NCBI GenBank assembly: GCA_946497695.1
Contig: CAMMLJ010000010.1
Span: 1-56,136 of the forward strand
Source of the DNA: an uncultured Clostridium sp.
GTDB lineage: Bacteria; Bacillota; Clostridia; TANB77; CAG-508
Direction of reading: 5' to 3'
Length of the DNA: 56,136 nucleotides
Shown: positions 1 through 9,732 of the stretch, in pieces
Layout: every line of letters begins with the position of its first letter
Numbering within the stretch: position 1 is the first letter of the stretch
The notes under the pieces: model-generated
Told to the model about the DNA's origin: nothing
Seen by the model: only the letters and a program-made list of their open reading frames with translations
Database searches by the model: none
Translations under genes and position numbers: made by a program

Positions 1-760
1 TTATTATAAATATGTACAAATAAAAAGTATATAGTTTTAAAAATTAATATTAAATAAAATATTAATTAAAATAACAATTAAAGAATAATAGAATTAAATA
101 ATATGTTTTTATATTTATATTAAAACTAAAAAATAAAATAATTATTAGATTAAAAATAAAAATAATGAATTTAAAATAATATTAATTTATTATAAATAAA
201 ATAATTAAATAAATTATATATATAATATTATTAAAATCTTTATTAGATAAATAATAATAATTTTTATAAAAACATTTTAATATTAGTGAGAATAGAAGAA
301 AATAAAATCTAAAATAAATAAAAAAATTAAGTAGAAAATATAAATTTTTTATAAAGCTATTTTAGAGATAATTTTATTAGTATCAAATATAAACTTAATT
401 AGAATAAAAATCTCATTAAATATATTTTTTGAAAATTGGCTAAATTATTAATAATATAAAAAATTAAGAAATATTAAATTATTATAAAGAAACAATTAAT
501 CTATTAAATAATTAGATTATTAAAAATAGAATTTAATAAATAATATAATAAATAGATTATAAAATTAATTAAATTAATATTTTTATACAATATTTAATAA
601 TAAAAAGATTATCATAAACAATAAAAAAGTATAATATAATGAGTTAATGAATAATTTATAAAAAAATAATTTAATAATGCAAGAAGAATAATAAAAATAT
701 ATAAAAAAAAATTAAAAATATGTATAAAAAAAATAAAAAAGTAAATACTTATAATATAAG
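1..760. other. Gene-free, extremely AT-rich stretch
   Basis: About 760 bases made almost entirely of A and T, with only isolated G or C. No open reading frame with a ribosome binding site, no tRNA and no clear long hairpin is visible on either strand. It looks like degenerate or spacer DNA, or the upstream part of the RNA locus that follows. It is clearly poorer in GC than the intergenic regions elsewhere in the window. Confidence 0.6.
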
Positions 761-1155
761 GTTAATAATTATTTAATCGAAGAGTGTAATGAGCTATTAT
801 AAATGTGGTTTTTTACATTCGAATACTTGGCATATTATAGCTAGTAAATGGTTATAATATACTGGTACTAAGAGTATAATATTTGTATGTAAGCTGAAAG
901 GTTAAATTATAGGTATTATATTCGGGATAAGAATATGTTGATATTTGAATGGTTATTTATAATCCCTTTGGGACGAAGATAGCTAGTAAGAGTGTTTTCA
1001 TATTCGAGTGAATTATTAATATTAGTGGTATAAGGCTTAGTTAAATAGTAATATTTAATAGGTTGAAATATTATTTGTATTAGTATGATCAAGAGTAATT
1101 TTAGCTTTATTGATAATTGATACTATTTTTATTTAATAGTATCAATTATTTTTTT
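750..1155 (+). ncRNA. Candidate structured noncoding RNA (~400 nt)
   Basis: GC content rises sharply after 760 although no ORF is present. A TATAAT box sits at 750-755 (its -35 is poor) and the segment ends in a perfect terminator at 1115-1155. Inside, the 11-base motif ATAGCTAGTAA occurs twice (837-847 and 979-989). GAATATG (931-937) can pair with CATATTC (999-1005), GGGAT (924-928) with ATCCC (962-966), and the AAATATT-type arms around 1046-1073 form a hairpin. I see neither the GAGGAAAGTCC core of RNase P RNA nor a tmRNA tRNA-like end. Family unknown; the RNA could start earlier. Confidence 0.45.
1115..1155 (+). terminator. Intrinsic terminator of the candidate RNA
   Basis: Perfect 13-bp stem: AATTGATACTATT at 1115-1127 and AATAGTATCAATT at 1135-1147, with a 7-nt loop, followed by a run of seven T. 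There is no coding gene upstream on this strand, which is the main reason to suspect an RNA gene. Confidence 0.8.
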
Positions 1156-1189
1156 AATGTCAAAGAAAACCACGGGGTTTTTCTTTATA

Positions 1190-1231
1190 TAAAAATAAAA
1201 TGCTGGAATAATAAAATAATTCCAACATTTT
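1190..1231 (-). terminator. Terminator of the dehydratase activator gene
   Basis: On the minus strand a 13-bp stem with one G-U pair (AAAATGTTGGAAT / ATTCCAGCATTTT) is followed by ATTTTT. It lies just beyond the stop codon of the minus-strand gene ending at 1240. T-rich flanks on both sides make it potentially bidirectional. Confidence 0.8.
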
Positions 1232-1239
1232 ATTTATTT

Positions 1240-4200
1240 TTATTTATTAGTATAAGTTACTTTTGTTTTTTCAATATTTTCTTTTTCTATTCCTTTTTTA
1301 TGTAATTTTTCTGTTTTTAAATTATCCTTAGCTACAGTCATTAATAATTTTATTCTATTTGTTTGATTAGATTCACTTGCTCCTGGATCATAATCTACAG
1401 GAGAAATATTTGCATTAGGATATTTTTCTCTAATTGTTTTTATAACACCTTTTCCAACAACATGGTTAGGTAAGCAAGCAAATGGTTGAACACAAATTAT
1501 ATTTGGAATACCATGTTCAATATATTCAATCATTTCTGCAGTTAAGAACCAACCTTCACCAGTTTGGTTACCAATAGATAAAATATCTTTTACAGTACTT
1601 TCTAAATGCCAAATATTGCAAGGTGGTAAATAATCTTTTTTAGATTTGGCTAATGCTTCCTTTGAATCTTTTTCTAATATATCAATTAAACTAATTGCAG
1701 CTTTTGATATTTTTGCAACGATAGGATTTGTTCTTAATAAACTATTAAATGTAACTTTATGTGTTGCCATAAATTTAATAAATCCCATAAAATCTGGAAG
1801 AACAACTTCCGCGCCTTCTTTTTCTAATAAATCAGCAACAAAATTATTTCCAAAAGGATGATATTTTATTAAAACTTCTCCAACTATTCCAACTTTTGGC
1901 TTTTCAATAGATGTATCTAGTTCAATTTTTTCGAAGTCATCAACTATGTCATAAATACTTTGTTTAAATTCTTTACTGTTTCCATTTTTAAGTATTTCTT
2001 TACATTTTTCTATCCATTTATCAAATAGAGCTTGAGTCTCTCCTTTATTTTTTTCGTATGCTCTATTTTTTGTTAGCATTTTTTGTAAAAGATCGCCATA
2101 TAATACGCCTCTTAATAATTTTTCTAATAAAGGAATTGTTAATTTAAATCCAGGTACTTTTTCCATTCCAACTACATTAAATGATATAACTGGAATATTT
2201 GGATATCCGGCGTCTTTAAGAGCTTTTCTGATAAAACCAATGTAATTAGTTGCTCTACATCCTCCACCAGTTTGTGACATTATTAAAGCAGTTTTGTTTG
2301 GATCATATTTTCCAGATTCAAGAGCTTCTATCATTTGTCCTGTAACCAATATTGATGGATAACATGCATCATTATTAACATATTTTAATCCAGTTTCAAC
2401 AGTTTTTTGAGTGCATTCTCTTAATAGTACTAGATTATATCCTGCAGTTCTCATTGCTGTTTCCAATAATTCAAAATGTACTGGTGCCATTTGAGGGCAA
2501 AGAATAGTATAATCTTTTTTCATTTCTTTAGTAAATATTTTTTTGTTTATTCCATAATTTCCATCATTTGCTTCATCATTTTTTGCAGCTAATCTTTTAT
2601 TCATACTAGCTAATAATGAACGAACACGAATTCTAACAGCACCTAAGTTATTTACTTCATCTATTTTTATTAATGTATACATTTTTCCATAGCTAGATAA
2701 TATTTCTTCAACTTGATCTGTAGTTACTGCATCAACTCCACAACCAAAAGAATTTAATTGAATTAATTCTAAGTTGTCATGGTGTCCTACAAATTCAGCA
2801 GCAGCATATAGTCTGGCATGAAATACCCATTGATCTACAACTCTTAAAGGACGTTTTGCTTCTACTTGATTTGCAACACTATCTTCTGTTAGAACACATA
2901 AACCAAGGCTTGTAATTAATGTATCTATACCATGATTTATTTCTGGGTCAGAATGATAAGGTCTTCCTGCAAGAACAATACCCTTTAAATTATGTTTGTC
3001 AATGTACTCAATAGCTTCTTTACCTTTTTCATAAATATCATTTTTAAAATGTTGATATTCATCTTCTGCTTTTTGTGCAGCTTCCATTAATTCTTTTTTA
3101 TTGAAATTGTATTCTTTAAATTCGTCTAATTCTAAAATTCTCTTTGTTAGATTTTTAGCGTCAAAAGGTAAAAATGGGTTTAAGAATTTTATATCTGGAT
3201 TTTTTAGTTCTTCTACATTATTTTTTAATACTTCAGAATATGAAATAACAATTGGACAGTTGTAATGATTATCAGCTTTTTCATATTCTTTTCTAGAATA
3301 AGGCATACATGGGTAGAAAATTGTTTTTATTCCACTTTGTATTAAACTTATTATATGTCCATGAGATAGTTTAGCTGGATAGCAAACTGATTCAGATGGC
3401 ATAGATTCCATACCTTTTTCATAAGTTTTTCTATTACTTTTTTCAGAGATAATTACCCTAAATCCTAAAGAAGTAAAGAAAGTAAACCAGAATGGATAAT
3501 CTTCATACATATTTAAAACTCTAGGAATACCTATTGTACCTCTAGGAGCATCTTTTTCATCTAAAGGTTTATAATTAAATAGTCTTTCTTGTTTATATTT
3601 TATTAAGTTAGGTAATTCACTATTTTCTGTAACTATACCAGCACCTTTTTCACAGCGATTTCCAGAGATATGTTTATGCCCATTGTTAAAGGTATTTATG
3701 GTTAATAAGCAGTGATTTTCACATCTGTTACAACGTGCATGTGAAACCTTAATTTCTAATTTATCTAAATCATCATTTTTGGTAATTGTAGAATAATATT
3801 CCATATCAAAGTTTGATTCATATTGTTGTCTAGCAAGTATTGCAACACCATATGCACCCATTAAACCAGATATGTCTGGTCTTACGACTTCTTTACCAAC
3901 TATTTTTTCAAAAGCTCTTAAAACTGCATCATTATAAAAAGTTCCACCTTGTACTACTATGTGATTACCTAAAGTACTTACATCCCTAACTTTCATAACC
4001 TTTTGTATAGCATTTTTTATAACTGAGTAAGAAAGTCCAGCAGATATATCTCCGACGCTATATCCTTCTTTCTGAGCTTGTTTAATCTTAGAATTCATAA
4101 ATACAGTACATCTAGAACCTAGATCAACAGGTCTTTTAGAAACAATTGCTTCTTGTACGAATTTTTCTATAGATAAATTAAGACTTTTTGCAAATGTTTC

Positions 4201-5559
4201 TATAAAAGAACCGCATCCAGATGAACAAGCTTCATTAAGCATTATATTATCAATAGCTCCATTTTTTAGTCTTATATATTTCATATCTTGCCCACCTATG
4301 TCTACTATACTAGTAACATCTGGTTGGAATTTTTTTGCAGCTGTATAATGTGCTATTGTTTCGATTTCATTTAAATCTACATTTAAAGCTGTTTGAATTA
4401 GTTTTTCTCCATATCCTGTAACACCACTAAATCTTATTTTTGCTTTTTTAGGCAATACAGAGTAAAGTTCTTTTAACATTTTCATAACGCTTTTTAAAGG
4501 ATTTCCTTCGTTATTTGCATATAATGAATATAATAGATTATCTTCATTATCAGTTAGTACTAATTTTGTAGTAGTAGAACCAGCATCTATTCCAATAAAG
4601 CAATCTCCTTCAAAAGAATCTAAATCTTTTCTTGGTACTTTTGCTTTTTCATGTCTTTCTTTAAATTTTTCATATTCATCCGTAGAATTGAAAAGTGGAT
4701 CTATTGGATGAGTTGTATTGTCTTGAGAATTTCTTAAATTATGTATTTTTTGTTGTAACTCATCAATAGATATAGGTGTATTGTCAATTGCATCTAAACA
4801 AGCACCTTTAGCAACTAAAAGATGAGCTTCATCTGGTACAACGACTTCTTCAGGTTTTAAATTAAGAGTTTCTATAAATCTTTTTCTTAATTCAGGAAGA
4901 TAATTTAAAGGTCCTCCTAAAAATGCGACAGTACCTCTAATAGGTCTTCCGCAAGCAAGACCGCTAATAGTTTGATTAACAACTGCTTGAAAAATAGAAG
5001 CAGCAATATCTGATTTTTCGGCACCCTCATTTAGTAAAGGTTGCACATCAGTTTTTGCAAAAACTCCACAACGTGATGCAATTGGATAAATTGTTGTATA
5101 GTCTTTTGCAAGTTCATTAAGTCCTGCTGTATCTGTATCTAGTAAAGATGCCATTTGATCTAGGAATGCACCAGTACCACCGGCACAAGTTCCATTCATT
5201 CTTTGTTCAATAGATTGATCAAAATATATTATTTTTGCATCCTCTCCACCTAGTTCTATAACTACATCTGTTTGTGGAATAAATTTTTCTACAGCTCTTT
5301 TGCAAGCTACAACTTCTTGAATAAAAGGTAGCCCTAAAAATGTAGCCGCAGACATTGCTCCAGATCCTGTAAGCGCGATTGTAAATTTACTGTTTGGAAA
5401 TTTCTCTGGTAAAGATTCCAAAACTTTACAAACCGTATTTTTTGTATCTGAAAAATGTCTTGTATAATCTGAATATATTTCTTTTTTATTAGAATCTATA
5501 ACTACAATTTTTACAGTTGTTGATCCAACATCTAGACCAACATGAAGTATATTTTCCAT
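1240..5559 (-). CDS. 2-hydroxyacyl-CoA dehydratase activator-type giant protein (BadF/HgdC family)
   Basis: About 1,439 residues, the usual size of the clostridial fused proteins of this family. Two ASKHA ATPase domains are visible: the first begins with GLDVGSTTVK near residue 8 and contains GGEDAK and GTCAGGTGAF; the second begins near residue 325 with GIDAGSTTTK and contains DIGGQDMKYI and ACSSGCGSF, the loop that in HgdC/BadF proteins carries a 4Fe-4S ligand cysteine. A CNRCENHC cluster follows, then DUF2229/HgdB-like regions with many conserved Cys. HgdC-type activators use ATP to drive low-potential electron transfer to 2-hydroxyacyl-CoA dehydratases; the target of this fused subfamily is not established. 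An upstream in-frame ATG would add 12 residues; the chosen start has AGGAGAAA before it. Confidence 0.85.
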   Translation of the reverse strand: MENILHVGLDVGSTTVKIVVIDSNKKEIYSDYTRHFSDTKNTVCKVLESLPEKFPNSKFTIALTGSGAMSAATFLGLPFIQEVVACKRAVEKFIPQTDVVIELGGEDAKIIYFDQSIEQRMNGTCAGGTGAFLDQMASLLDTDTAGLNELAKDYTTIYPIASRCGVFAKTDVQPLLNEGAEKSDIAASIFQAVVNQTISGLACGRPIRGTVAFLGGPLNYLPELRKRFIETLNLKPEEVVVPDEAHLLVAKGACLDAIDNTPISIDELQQKIHNLRNSQDNTTHPIDPLFNSTDEYEKFKERHEKAKVPRKDLDSFEGDCFIGIDAGSTTTKLVLTDNEDNLLYSLYANNEGNPLKSVMKMLKELYSVLPKKAKIRFSGVTGYGEKLIQTALNVDLNEIETIAHYTAAKKFQPDVTSIVDIGGQDMKYIRLKNGAIDNIMLNEACSSGCGSFIETFAKSLNLSIEKFVQEAIVSKRPVDLGSRCTVFMNSKIKQAQKEGYSVGDISAGLSYSVIKNAIQKVMKVRDVSTLGNHIVVQGGTFYNDAVLRAFEKIVGKEVVRPDISGLMGAYGVAILARQQYESNFDMEYYSTITKNDDLDKLEIKVSHARCNRCENHCLLTINTFNNGHKHISGNRCEKGAGIVTENSELPNLIKYKQERLFNYKPLDEKDAPRGTIGIPRVLNMYEDYPFWFTFFTSLGFRVIISEKSNRKTYEKGMESMPSESVCYPAKLSHGHIISLIQSGIKTIFYPCMPYSRKEYEKADNHYNCPIVISYSEVLKNNVEELKNPDIKFLNPFLPFDAKNLTKRILELDEFKEYNFNKKELMEAAQKAEDEYQHFKNDIYEKGKEAIEYIDKHNLKGIVLAGRPYHSDPEINHGIDTLITSLGLCVLTEDSVANQVEAKRPLRVVDQWVFHARLYAAAEFVGHHDNLELIQLNSFGCGVDAVTTDQVEEILSSYGKMYTLIKIDEVNNLGAVRIRVRSLLASMNKRLAAKNDEANDGNYGINKKIFTKEMKKDYTILCPQMAPVHFELLETAMRTAGYNLVLLRECTQKTVETGLKYVNNDACYPSILVTGQMIEALESGKYDPNKTALIMSQTGGGCRATNYIGFIRKALKDAGYPNIPVISFNVVGMEKVPGFKLTIPLLEKLLRGVLYGDLLQKMLTKNRAYEKNKGETQALFDKWIEKCKEILKNGNSKEFKQSIYDIVDDFEKIELDTSIEKPKVGIVGEVLIKYHPFGNNFVADLLEKEGAEVVLPDFMGFIKFMATHKVTFNSLLRTNPIVAKISKAAISLIDILEKDSKEALAKSKKDYLPPCNIWHLESTVKDILSIGNQTGEGWFLTAEMIEYIEHGIPNIICVQPFACLPNHVVGKGVIKTIREKYPNANISPVDYDPGASESNQTNRIKLLMTVAKDNLKTEKLHKKGIEKENIEKTKVTYTNK

Positions 5560-5609
5560 ATGTTTCTCCTTTCCTAACTTTTGTAAAAAAAGCATAATCT
5601 CACAAGCTA

Positions 5610-5638
5610 ATTTTATACGGAAAAAGTCGTTTTGTCAA
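5610..5638 (-). promoter_or_regulatory. Sigma-A-type promoter of the dehydratase activator
   Basis: Minus strand TTGACA (-35), 17-base spacer, TAAAAT (-10), about 50 bases upstream of the chosen start codon. Both boxes are near consensus. Confidence 0.7.
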
Positions 5639-5714
5639 ATTGTAAATAGAGGAAAATTAGTTATATTTTATACTTGTCTTTCATAATAATTAATCAAGAA
5701 AAAGGAGGGATAAT

Positions 5715-6284
5715 ATGAAAAAGAAAGAGGGAATTTTCATTGTATTATTTTTAATATTAATTGTAGTAATTTTAGGTTTAGTAATATATATTTCTAATAA
5801 AAATAAAGTTGAAAATAATGAAATAATAGAAGAATATACGCCAGAAGAAGAAATAAGTGATGAACAATTAAGAAATACAATTATTTCATTGTATTTTATA
5901 AATAAAGAGAGTGGAGAAATAAATCCAGAAGCTAGAACAATAAATATTAATGACTTAATAGATAATCCATATAAATATTTATTAGAACAATTAATAGAAG
6001 GACCAAAAAATGAAAAATTAGAAAAAGCTATACCAGAAAATACTGTGTTAAATAATGTAGAATTAAAAGGAGATATTTTATATATAGATTTATCGCATGA
6101 TTTTATAGATAATGCGAAAGAAGGAAAAGAAAATGAAAACAAAATTTTAGAAACTATAGTGAAAACAGTTACAGAATTAAATGAAGTAAATTCTGTGAAA
6201 ATATTAATAGACGGAGAAGAAAATAAATGTTTTAAAGATGAACAAATAAATTTTGAAAAAGCTTTTTCGAGATCAGACTATTGA
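5715..6284 (+). CDS. GerMN-domain membrane-anchored protein
   Basis: 189 residues. A basic N-terminus and one hydrophobic segment (about residues 7-27) anchor it, followed by an acidic linker and a single GerMN domain (about 55-180) recognised by YLLEQLIEGPKNEKL, AIPENTVL, YIDLSHDF and KILIDGEE. GerMN domains occur in the germination/sporulation protein GerM and in related lipoproteins of spore formers. B. subtilis GerM has two such domains; this has one and no lipobox. It starts after AAAGGAGGG with ideal spacing. Specific role not provable from sequence. Confidence 0.75.
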   Translation: MKKKEGIFIVLFLILIVVILGLVIYISNKNKVENNEIIEEYTPEEEISDEQLRNTIISLYFINKESGEINPEARTININDLIDNPYKYLLEQLIEGPKNEKLEKAIPENTVLNNVELKGDILYIDLSHDFIDNAKEGKENENKILETIVKTVTELNEVNSVKILIDGEENKCFKDEQINFEKAFSRSDY

Positions 6285-6556
6285 TTTTTTAAAAATTGAA
6301 CGAAATTTTTAGTCTTTAATAAAACAGTAAATTTATTTAAAAAATTTTCGACTTGATAAAGAGAACAAATTATATTATTTTTTTTATTTACAATATTATT
6401 TTTTTGAATATCCATAGGAAACCTCCAAGTTTGAAAAATTTATATATATATTATATAATATGGAATGAAATTTATTATTGTGCTAAAAACATCAATATTA
6501 AATTTCATTGGGCTGTGCTAATTGTAAAGCCACTATTTATATATTGAGGAATAATT

Positions 6557-7294
6557 ATGGATTTAAAAGAAAATGAAAGAATAGATGACTTAGAATATAA
6601 AGGATTAAAAATAATACAAAATGAGAAATATTTTTGTTTTGGAATAGATAGTATTTTATTAAGTGATTTTGCAAAAGAAATAAAAAAAGATGCCATAATT
6701 TTAGATATAGGAACCGGAACAGGAATAATTAGTATTTTATTAGCAAAAAAAACTGAGTGTAATAAAATATATGCATTGGAAGTACAAGAAGAAATTTCTG
6801 AAATGGCTATGCGTAGTGTAAAATTAAATAAATTAGAAAATAAAATACAAATAATAAATGATAATATAAAAAATATAGAAAAATATTTACAAAATAATTC
6901 TATAAACGCTATTGTTACGAATCCTCCATATAAAAGGGAAAACAGCGGAGTAAAAAATGAAAATATGAATAAGTTGATATCAAGACATGAAATTACAGCA
7001 AATTTAGAAGATTTTATTTCAAATGGTAGTAAAATCTTAAAAGATAAAGGAAATTTTTATATGGTAAATAGACCAGAAAGGTTGGCAGAAATAATAACTT
7101 TATTTAAGAAATATAGAATTGAACCTAAAAGGCTAAGAATAGTTTATTCTAAAATTAATAGTAAACCTAATTTAATTTTAATAAAAGGTGTAAAAAATGC
7201 AAAACCATTTTTGGAAATAGAGAAACCATTAATTATTTATAATAATGATAATACATATACAGATGAAATATTAGAAATATATAATAAAAAATAG
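6557..7294 (+). CDS. yabB: tRNA1(Val) adenine-37 N6-methyltransferase-like protein (YabB/TrmN6 family)
   Basis: 245 residues with a Rossmann methyltransferase fold: SAM motif I DIGTGTGIISILLA (about 50-63) and catalytic motif IV NPPY (about 123-126), the N6-adenine/glutamine signature. The N-terminal pattern around CFGIDSILLSDFA is typical of COG4123. E. coli TrmN6 methylates A37 of tRNA-Val; the substrate in Firmicutes is inferred. It sits 8 bp upstream of rsmI, matching the yabB-rsmI-abrB order of B. subtilis. Ribosome binding site GAGGAA. The 270 bases upstream hold no convincing gene. Confidence 0.8.
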   Translation: MDLKENERIDDLEYKGLKIIQNEKYFCFGIDSILLSDFAKEIKKDAIILDIGTGTGIISILLAKKTECNKIYALEVQEEISEMAMRSVKLNKLENKIQIINDNIKNIEKYLQNNSINAIVTNPPYKRENSGVKNENMNKLISRHEITANLEDFISNGSKILKDKGNFYMVNRPERLAEIITLFKKYRIEPKRLRIVYSKINSKPNLILIKGVKNAKPFLEIEKPLIIYNNDNTYTDEILEIYNKK

Positions 7295-7302
7295 GAGGAA
7301 AA

Positions 7303-8133
7303 ATGAAAGGAAAACTTTATATAGTAGCAACACCAATTGGAAATTTGGAAGATATAACGTTAAGAGCAATAAATGTTTTAAAATCTGTAGATATTATTAT
7401 AGCAGAAGATACTAGACATTCATTAAAATTACTTAATCATTTGGAAATTTCTAAACCATTAATTAGTTACCATAGACATAATGAAGAAGAGAAAACAGAT
7501 GTAATTTTGGATAAAATAGATGAGGGAAATAATATTGCATTAATTTCTGATGCGGGAACACCTGTTATATCAGATCCAGGAGAAATAATTGTAAAAAAAG
7601 CATTAGAAAGAGATATATCTATTATTCCTATTCCGGGAGCTTGTGCAATAATAACTGCATTGATGGCTGCAGGAGTAAATACAAGAAATTTTACTTTTTA
7701 TGGTTTTTTGTCAATTAATAAAAAAATAAGAATGAAGGAATTAGAGCAGATAAAAAATAATAAAAGTACGATTATTTTATACGAAGCTCCACATAAAATA
7801 ATAAATACTTTAAGAGATTTAGAAGAATATGTTGGAGAAAGGCAAATTGTATTAGCAAGAGAATTAACAAAGATACATGAAGAATTTATAAGAGGAAATA
7901 TTAAAGAAGTACGAGCAAAATTAGATTCACCTAAAGGAGAATATGTAATTATAATTAATGAAGATAATTTTTTTGATGAAAATTTAGAGAATACAATAAA
8001 TAAATTAACCCTTGAAGAACATTATAAATATTACGAAAAAATGGGACTGGATAAAAAAGAAATTATAAAGAAAATTGCAAAAGATAGGGGAGTACCAAAA
8101 AATGAAATATATCAACAATTTTTAGAAAAATAA
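7303..8133 (+). CDS. rsmI: 16S rRNA (cytidine-1402-2'-O)-methyltransferase
   Basis: 276 residues, full length for RsmI. Family signatures: LYIVATPIGNLEDITLRA at the N-terminus, AEDTRHS, SDAGTPVISDPG (SAM-binding tetrapyrrole-methylase fold) and PIPGACA. RsmI 2'-O-methylates C1402 in the ribosomal P site. It starts 8 bp after yabB with AGGAGG and ends in a strong bidirectional hairpin shared with the converging abrB gene. Confidence 0.93.
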   Translation: MKGKLYIVATPIGNLEDITLRAINVLKSVDIIIAEDTRHSLKLLNHLEISKPLISYHRHNEEEKTDVILDKIDEGNNIALISDAGTPVISDPGEIIVKKALERDISIIPIPGACAIITALMAAGVNTRNFTFYGFLSINKKIRMKELEQIKNNKSTIILYEAPHKIINTLRDLEEYVGERQIVLARELTKIHEEFIRGNIKEVRAKLDSPKGEYVIIINEDNFFDENLENTINKLTLEEHYKYYEKMGLDKKEIIKKIAKDRGVPKNEIYQQFLEK

Positions 8134-8163
8134 AAGATTGTAACTATAAGTTACAATCTTTTT
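8133..8163. terminator. Bidirectional terminator after rsmI
   Basis: AAGATTGTAACT and AGTTACAATCTT form a 12-bp perfect stem with a 3-nt loop, flanked by A-run and T-run, so it can act in both directions. It lies between rsmI (+) and abrB (-). Confidence 0.85.
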
Positions 8164-8213
8164 ATATAATAAATTTAATTTATTTAAGACTAATATATTA
8201 CGAATAAATAATA

Positions 8214-8465
8214 TTATTTTTCTTCAGTTTTTGATAAATTTTCAATACATTTTGGGCAAACTAATTTATCTTTATAAGTTACTAATTTCTTTGTGCTTCC
8301 ACAAAAGATGCAATTAGGTTCATATTTTTTTAAAACGATGGAAGATCCATCAACATATATTTCAATTGGATCTTTTTCTTTTATGTCAAATTTATTTCTT
8401 AACTCTATAGGAATAACGACTCTTCCTAATTCATCCACTCTTCTTACAATTCCTGTTGATTTCAT
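8214..8465 (-). CDS. abrB: AbrB-family transition-state regulator
   Basis: 83 residues. The N-terminal swapped-hairpin DNA-binding domain is almost textbook: MKSTGIVRRVDELGRVVIPI with ELRNKFDI and EIYVDGSSIVLKKY. The C-terminal third has CIFCG and CPKC, a zinc-ribbon-like pair found in clostridial AbrB proteins but absent from B. subtilis AbrB. AbrB represses stationary-phase and sporulation genes during growth. Its location next to rsmI is conserved. RBS GGAGG; promoter identified at 8509-8537. Confidence 0.92.
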   Translation of the reverse strand: MKSTGIVRRVDELGRVVIPIELRNKFDIKEKDPIEIYVDGSSIVLKKYEPNCIFCGSTKKLVTYKDKLVCPKCIENLSKTEEK

Positions 8466-8508
8466 TTACAATCCTCCCTAATCAAATTAAACGACAAATT
8501 ATACTACA

Positions 8509-8537
8509 ATAATACCATATAAAATCTTTTTGGTCAA
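8509..8537 (-). promoter_or_regulatory. abrB promoter
   Basis: Minus-strand TTGACC, 17-base spacer, TATTAT, about 45 bases before the abrB start codon. Confidence 0.65.
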
Positions 8538-8628
8538 TAATTTAAGAAGAATTATATTTTCCTATTTTTGGGAATTGTTTGTATAAAATAAACGAAGGCT
8601 TAATAAAATTAAATATGGAGGAAATATA

Positions 8629-9214
8629 ATGTTAAATAAGTTATGGCCAGCATTTATTATTATGTCTTTTATATATGGATTACTTAATTTCAATATGGAT
8701 CAATTAAATAATTCTATATTTGAATCATGTAAACAAACGATAGAAATGATTTTAAGTTTTATGGGTGTTATGTGTATGTGGAATGGAATAATGGAAATTA
8801 TTAAAGAAACTACACTAATTAATAAGATAACCAAATGTTTAACGCCTATTATGAAGTTCTTATTTCCTGATATAACAAAAGAAAGTAAAGCCTATGGAGA
8901 AATATCAATGAATATTGTTGCTAATTTATTAGGATTAGGAAATGCAGCTACTCCATTGGGATTAAAAGCAATTAAATCATTACAGGAAGAAAACAAAAAT
9001 AAAGATGAATTATCTAATTCTATGATAATGTTTATAGTCTTAAATACTATGTCAATACAAATAATTCCTACGACTGTCATTGCAATACGAAGTTCTCTGC
9101 GGTTCTACTAATCCATCTAATATAATATTACCTACATGGATAGCTACTATAGTAGCTGCTGTTGTTGGAATCGGATCAGTTAAGATTTTATCTAAAAAAG
9201 GAGTTAATAAATGA
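8629..9214 (+). pseudogene. spmA: spore maturation protein SpmA, broken by a +1 frameshift
   Basis: The first frame encodes residues 1-157 of an SpmA protein (motifs GLGNAATPLGLKAI and IPTTVIAIRSS) and then stops at about 9111. The missing C-terminus (GSTNPSNIILPTWIAT onward) continues from 9101 in the next frame and ends at 9212-9214, overlapping the spmB start as ATGA. Four bases (CTGC, 9097-9100) stand where three are expected, so one inserted base explains the break. Joined length would be about 195 residues, equal to intact SpmA. SpmA and SpmB are needed for spore-core dehydration. Sequencing error, true mutation or recoding cannot be separated here. Confidence 0.8.
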
Positions 9215-9732
9215 ATTTTATAAATTACATTTCAACAATTATAATTCCATTTGTCATTGTTTTTGCAATAGGATATGGAATAATGGAAAAAAAGAATGTC
9301 TATGATATTTTTATTGTAGGAGCCAAAAAAGGATCAAAAATAGTAATAAAATTATTTCCGACTTTATTGGCTATATTTTTAGCTATTAATTTACTAAGAA
9401 GTTCGGGAATAGTAGATTTTGTGATAGATTTAATTTCACCGATATTAAAAGTCTTAAATATTCCAGAAGAAATAATGCCATTAGCAATTTTAAGACCTAT
9501 TTCTGGAAGTGCATCGATGGGAATCGCAACAAATATTATGCAAGAAAATGGTGTGGATAGTAAAATAGGATTAATAGCATCAACAATAATGGGAACTACA
9601 GAAACAACTTTTTATACGATAGCATTATATACAAGTTCAATTGGAGTAAAAAAAATAAGATTTACATTGATTTCATCTTTAATAGCAAATATTGTAGGAG
9701 TAACCACAGCGATATTAATATTTAGTTTATAA
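9211..9732 (+). CDS. spmB: spore maturation protein SpmB
   Basis: 173 residues, intact, hydrophobic throughout with several membrane spans. Family features include GAKKGSKIVIKLFPTLLAI, LRPISGSASMG and IMGTTETTFYTIALYT. SpmB works with SpmA in spore-core dehydration. It overlaps the frameshifted spmA by four bases (ATGA) with GGAG upstream, so its translation is probably coupled to spmA and could be reduced by the upstream frameshift. Confidence 0.9.
   Translation: MNFINYISTIIIPFVIVFAIGYGIMEKKNVYDIFIVGAKKGSKIVIKLFPTLLAIFLAINLLRSSGIVDFVIDLISPILKVLNIPEEIMPLAILRPISGSASMGIATNIMQENGVDSKIGLIASTIMGTTETTFYTIALYTSSIGVKKIRFTLISSLIANIVGVTTAILIFSL

Noticed and set aside
762..1155. RNase P RNA or tmRNA identity for the candidate RNA
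   Set aside because: Neither the GAGGAAAGTCC core nor a tmRNA acceptor/T-arm with CCA is visible.
1117..1305. 62-residue plus-strand ORF near the RNA terminator
   Set aside because: Begins inside the terminator region, lacks a ribosome binding site and is hydrophobic only because of T-rich DNA.
6353..6547. 64-residue ORF upstream of yabB
   Set aside because: No good ribosome binding site and low-complexity composition; most likely chance.
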